Positions 60,013 to 64,000 of a DNA stretch of 64,000 nt are shown piece after piece. The stretch is from positions 70,715,957-70,779,956 of the forward strand of contig CM055095.1 of the NCBI GenBank assembly GCA_029204225.1, given 5' to 3'. The notes beneath the pieces are model-generated. The model worked only from the letters and a program-made list of their open reading frames with translations, made no database searches and was not told where the DNA came from. The first letter of the stretch is position 1, and every line of letters starts with the position of its first letter. A program made the position numbers and the translations under genes. Origin of the DNA: Diphasiastrum complanatum (taxonomy: Eukaryota > Streptophyta > Lycopodiopsida > Lycopodiales > Lycopodiaceae).

Positions 60013-60690
60013 TTGTGTTTCAGGTTATGAAGGAGGAAATCATATCTATCAATGATTTGGTGAAAATATCAAGGCTAGAGCATGCTAGAGAGGATTCTAC
60101 ACCAAAGTCGAGTTTTTTGCTTTTGTAGATTGGATCTTTTGTAGATCAAAACCCTATATAGGTTCATAAACTTGATGAATTCTGATTTTTGAATTCACAT
60201 ACTAGATTTGGCTGATTTTTGGAACATTGGATCAGCCTAAGTGGTGGCTAATAGATTGCATATCAAAATTTCAGCATTTGCATATAGATTTGGAATAATC
60301 AATTTTTTGTGATTTTGTCAAAACCCTAAGTTCTATTGGATCTCTAGATAGTGAGGTTGCTGTTATTCATTTGAGTGTGTTTCAATATTAGGAAGTTGCA
60401 AAAGTCATTAGATTGGGGATAGATCAAGATCCAAAATTGAATCGGCAATTTTTCACAATGAGAAGGATGAAGCTGGATTTTGGAATCCAACAAGATACAT
60501 AAAAAACTCATGGGTTCTACTGCATCCGTCCTCAAAAGGAATGTTTAGACCAAGGAAGGAGGCAAAGATGACATTCAAATCTTTTTGGAAAGCAAAGATC
60601 CTTGATTTTAGGACTTCTCCAAGAGGGCAATCAATCTCAGAAGTCTTGGTTCAGCATGTTTATATGCATTCTGACTGTATCTACAAGATT
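60013..60690 (+). other. Region after the LTR, no gag recognised
   Basis: Short open frames only. It contains a few AAAACCCTA words (60143, 60323), but no retroelement domain. Confidence 0.3.
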
Positions 60691-60699
60691 TCAATATAC

Positions 60700-60905
60700 A
60701 GAGAGGAAGAACTTCTAAGGAGCTTGCAGATAGTGGTATATTTCTCTATGAGTCCAAGTACATTCCAGATATGCATGGAGGTTTCGGAAAGCTTGAAGAT
60801 ATCCCACTGCCACATTTTGGAAGTGATGAATGGCTTGCACCTGATAGTATTGTGTTAGAATCTTTTAGATGCAAATTACTGTTAAATTTGAAAAACTCAA
60901 TTGAA
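60700..60905 (+). other. Exon-like open frame cut by an LTR
   Basis: The frame reads TSKELADSGIFLYESKYIPD, then MHGGFGKLEDIPL and GSDEWLAPDSIVL, followed by stops inside the downstream LTR. The residue pattern looks like an ordinary folded plant protein rather than noise, preceded by an acceptor-like ATACAG (60704). I do not recognise the family. Confidence 0.3.
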
Positions 60906-61728
60906 TGAGGAACGTTCCCAGTCACTTCCCGAAATTTGCGAAGTGAGAGAAAACCACTTCACGTAAAATGCGAAGTGAGAGAATTTGTGATGTCCTCATC
61001 CACGTCAACATTCCCTACGGGTTGACAGTATACACTATGTACAGTTGTACAGAAGCCATATACTTCCAATTACAACGACTTTCCTAGTTATGTGACAAGC
61101 ATTGAATGTAATTAATACACGGATGAAGTCTATAAAAAGATCATCCAAGCATAGATTACGGGTTGCTTTGTCCATGAGACACATTATTTGAGCATTCCAA
61201 TTACGCCGTCATTTTTTGTTGTAATTGTTATTTTGTATTGTGCTTCAATGTAATATAGCAACAGCTTGCTATTATCTATGTACAACGTAGATGAATGCTT
61301 GTTGTGATTGAATGCACTTTCATTGTTGTTTGATCACGCTTGTTTACTCACTCTAATTAGAACACGGACGTCTACAACTCCTCAGTTTTTTATCAGACGA
61401 TGGCTGTCTTTGACGTCTGAGGGACTCATGCTATCATACTGCTCTTCCATTTATTTCAGAACTATACTTCACGTTGAATTCTGATTTCAATAGTACCACA
61501 TACAAATCATCTCTAATCTCCTCGGTGGACTGTGCTCTTGTTTTAGAGTATGACTTGATTTTTAAGATCTTGTTGGGCAATTAGAACACTTAAAGCTATG
61601 ATTACATTTAGCACAAGCTTTCTATTAGACTGTTTTTGCATTTAGCAGCTGATTAGAATGGGAGAGGTGTTCCGCAATATTCATGCTCTCTTCTCCGTTC
61701 ACGTTCTTCTATCTCCCTTGCCCCATCA
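60853..61728 (+). repeat. 5' LTR of the end-of-window copia element
   Basis: TGTTAGAATC...GCCCCATCA, about 876 bp. TATA box TCTATAAAAAGATC at 61129. Upstream of it a GAAGTGAGAGAA module occurs twice (about 60938 and 60970), each preceded by CACTTC. The 3' end is fixed by the primer-binding site two bases on. The 5' end is an estimate because the partner LTR is outside the window. Confidence 0.55.
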
Positions 61729-61796
61729 AATTGGTATCAGAACTTAGCTCAAATAAACCGAGAGATTAAGTTTGTTCTATTTGTGTACTGTTATCA

Positions 61797-62535
61797 TGTC
61801 TCATATAGGTAGCTCTTCATCTTCATCACTAAGTGAAGCTAGAGTCACTGTTGAGTTCCATGGTTCTAACTTCTACATTTGGAAGCTAAAACTTAGAATG
61901 ACGTTGATAGATAGAGATCTTTGGGATGTAGTAGAAGATGTAGATCTGAAACCGAAAAATGGTGATCAAGCAAAGGCCTGGAGGATCAAAGATCAGAAGG
62001 CCCTAGCATGTATCACACTCAATCTGGCTGACTCCCAAATATCTCACATTACCACACGTGCAAAACTCTAAGGAAGCACTGGACTTGTATCAAGTCTTTA
62101 TGAGACGCACGATGTGACCACTAGATTACATCTTAGAAGGAAGTTCTTTACTCTTAGCATGTCTGATTCTACTACCATCACTTCTCAGATCAACAGGTTC
62201 AAGTCCCTGTTAGATCAGTTATAAGTCGTAGGATGTTCTATTCAAGATGATGAGGCCGTTATGACCTTGCTTTCTTCTCTTCCAAAGTCCTATGAGCACT
62301 TATGGGTGATGATCTCCACACAACCCAACCTCACTATTCAAAAGGTGATCGATCATCTTCTTAAAGAAGAAATGCAGAGAAAGACCAGTAGCCTATCCAT
62401 CAAAGACACACTCAAGGTGAGCATGGTGGATCGCACAAGAAGCTTTTCTGCAGATATTGCAAAAGCGCTAATCACAACATCAAGGATTGTCGCATCAGGA
62501 TCTACAACAAGGCAAAGATGCACACAAATCTGAAG
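61797..62535 (+). pseudogene. copia gag
   Basis: ATG 61797 (MSHIGSSSSSSLSEARVTV), then the conserved FHGSNFYIWKLKLRMTL and LWDVVED segments. A stop at 62071 interrupts. The frame resumes with TTRLHLRRKFFTL and LLSSLPKSYEHLW. A zinc knuckle CRYCKSANHNIKDC lies near 62450-62495 in another frame. Typical UBN2-type plant copia gag with at least two stops and one shift. Confidence 0.85.
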
Positions 62536-62539
62536 CCTT

Positions 62540-63030
62540 TGAATGCTTCAAGAGATTCAAGAACATGGTTGAGACACAAATGTCTAGGAAAGTGAAAGCA
62601 CTCCAAACTGATGGTGGCGGCGAATACATCTCTAACGAGATGTCCGACTAATGGCTGTACATGTGGTATTAGAAGAAAGTTCACCACTTCCTATTCACCT
62701 CAACAGAACGGGATTGCAGAAAGGAAGAATCGAACTCTTCTCAACTCAACCAGATCCATGCTACATAAAGCACACCTACCTACAAAGTTCTGGGTAGAAG
62801 CTACTGCCACAGCCTGTTACGTACAGAATAGATCCAGCACCAAAGTTGTCAACAACAAGACTCCTCATGAAATTTGGCACAGACACAAGCCTAGTGTCAG
62901 CCATTTAATAATCTTTGGTTGTATAAACAGCTTAGGAAGAAGTTGGATCATAGGACAAACAAATGTTTTTTCATTGGCTATCTTGATGAACATAAAGCTT
63001 ATAAAGTTTATGATCCATCCACCAATGTAG
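62540..63030 (+). pseudogene. copia integrase core fragment
   Basis: Begins FKRFKNMVETQMSRKVKALQ then TDGGGEY (second catalytic Asp), has a stop at about 62651, then SYSPQQNGIAERKNRTLL (catalytic Glu) and FWVEATATACYVQNR. The first catalytic Asp region is deleted. A shift near 62920 moves the C-terminal part to the next frame (KCFFIGYLDEHKAYKVYDP). Confidence 0.85.
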
Positions 63031-63464
63031 TATTTGTCTCTAGGGATGTAATATTTCAAGAACATACATACTATGATTTTAAACAACCATCAATAAATGA
63101 TGCTATGTCATTTCATCCTATTTTACGTAGCATGGATTCTTCCAACATTGATGTTCCTTCTACAGAACCTGCAGCTTTAGCTATAGAAGCCGAGCAGCCG
63201 ACAATATTTGTCATCAGACCAGACCAAGCTAGCTCGAACAGATCTGAAGAAATTCAAGAAGAAGCATCATCGCATCTTGGTCAACCCAACGTCCATAGAT
63301 CCTCATGGACTCGGACAGTTCCTAAGAGGTATGCATCTCAATCATTCTGGACTTCATCAGAAGAACCAAAGAGCCTAGCCGAAGAAATTAACTCCAAGGA
63401 TGTTGTAAAGTGGCGAGAAGCTATGGAAAGCAAGTATAACTCACTTTTGATGAATCAGACCTAG
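62919..63464 (+). pseudogene. copia integrase C-terminus and linker to RT
   Basis: The frame has DHRTNKCFFIGYLDEHKAYK and VVFVSRDVIFQEH, the conserved post-integrase segment. A Ser/Glu-rich linker and KWREAMESKYNSLLMNQT, the RT entry motif, follow. It ends in a stop at 63464 where most elements read TW.LV.LP. Confidence 0.85.
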
Positions 63465-64000
63465 ACACTGGTTGACTTCCCCACTCACAAGAGAGTTATC
63501 GACAATAAGTGGATCTTCAAGAAGAAGATCAACTCTGATGGTTCCATTGCAAAATGGAAAGCACGGCTAGTGGCTAAAGGAGTCACTCAAGTCCAATGGG
63601 GTGGATTATCAAGAAATTTTCAGTCTTGTCATCAAGATGTAGTCAATCATGACTCTAATTGCGTTTGCAGCCGCAAAAGACCTCGAAATGCACCAAATGG
63701 ATGTCAAGATAGCATTTCTCAATGACAATGTCGAAGAGGAGTTGTACACCTTCCAACTGGAAGGATTCGAAATCAAAGGCCAAGAACACAAAGTGTGCAA
63801 GCTGCACAAAGCAATCTGCGGTCTGAAACAGGCCGCAAGAGCATGGTTGGATAGAATCAACTCTTATCTCATTCAATTAGGATTTGCAAATAATTCAGTT
63901 GACTATAGTGTTTATTCAAAGCATATAGACACCAATTCAGTTCACATACCTCTTTACATAGATGATGCATTTATTTTGTCTAACGACACTTCTCTTCTAC
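63465..64000 (+). pseudogene. copia reverse transcriptase, 5' part
   Basis: Continues as VDFPTHKRVIDNKWIFKKK and WKARLVAKGVTQVQ. After a frameshift (about 63600) it reads AAAKDLEMHQMDVKIAFLND, HKAICGLKQAARAWLDRINS and HIPLYIDDAFILSND, so the catalytic pair is IDD rather than the usual VDD. Cut by the window end. Confidence 0.85.

Larger units (their letters stand above)
60853..64000 (+). mobile_element. Ty1/copia retrotransposon, 5' part, running off the window
   Basis: Candidate LTR 60853-61728, primer-binding site TTGGTATCAGAAC (61731-61743), gag from ATG 61797, then integrase and RT fragments. Stops and frameshifts in every domain make it non-autonomous. Part of gag-to-integrase (protease, pre-integrase and integrase N-terminus) is deleted around 62515. 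Confidence 0.85.

Overview
The window is AT-rich nuclear DNA from a land plant, most likely a seed plant with a repeat-rich genome. The evidence is a spliced plant TALE homeobox gene, plant-type Ty1/copia and hAT relics, MITE-like repeats and many long (GA)n/(CT)n tracts. I cannot name the species. No bacterial-style operons, rRNA or tRNA genes were recognised.

The one clearly intact gene lies in the first 15.6 kb, on the minus strand. It is a BEL1-like homeodomain transcription factor with five coding exons: 14807-13448, 13332-12974, 2523-2141, 1975-1915 and 1775-855. All splice phases agree and the joined frame gives about 1027 residues. It carries a BELL-type N-terminal motif, two ZIBEL-like motifs, the SKY and BELL domains and a TALE homeodomain. 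Intron 2 is about 10.4 kb and holds two decayed hAT transposase copies, a leucine-rich-repeat kinase fragment and other debris. Intron 4 appears to use a GC donor. A 5'UTR intron is probable.

From 15.6 to 30 kb I see no convincing host gene. There is a short LTR element with paired LTRs (18347-19979), a weaker LTR pair (24.4-25.9 kb) and microsatellites.

From 30 to 64 kb the sequence is a mosaic of broken Ty1/copia elements: 30950-33280 minus, 33600-34220 minus, 41035-41526 plus, 42948-43731 minus, 49495-50710 plus, 59499-60012 plus and 60853-64000 plus. Many are nested. One solo LTR (49654-50340) has a perfect 5-bp target duplication and splits a reverse transcriptase/RNase H frame. A family of roughly 376-381 bp inverted-repeat elements sits in or beside several of these relics.

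The least familiar content is a multi-exon, transposase-like gene family with two decayed copies on opposite strands (45.1-47.14 kb plus; about 53.34-52.0 kb minus). The better copy faces a convergent ORF (47.83-47.22 kb minus), which suggests a two-gene mobile element. I could not assign it to a named superfamily.
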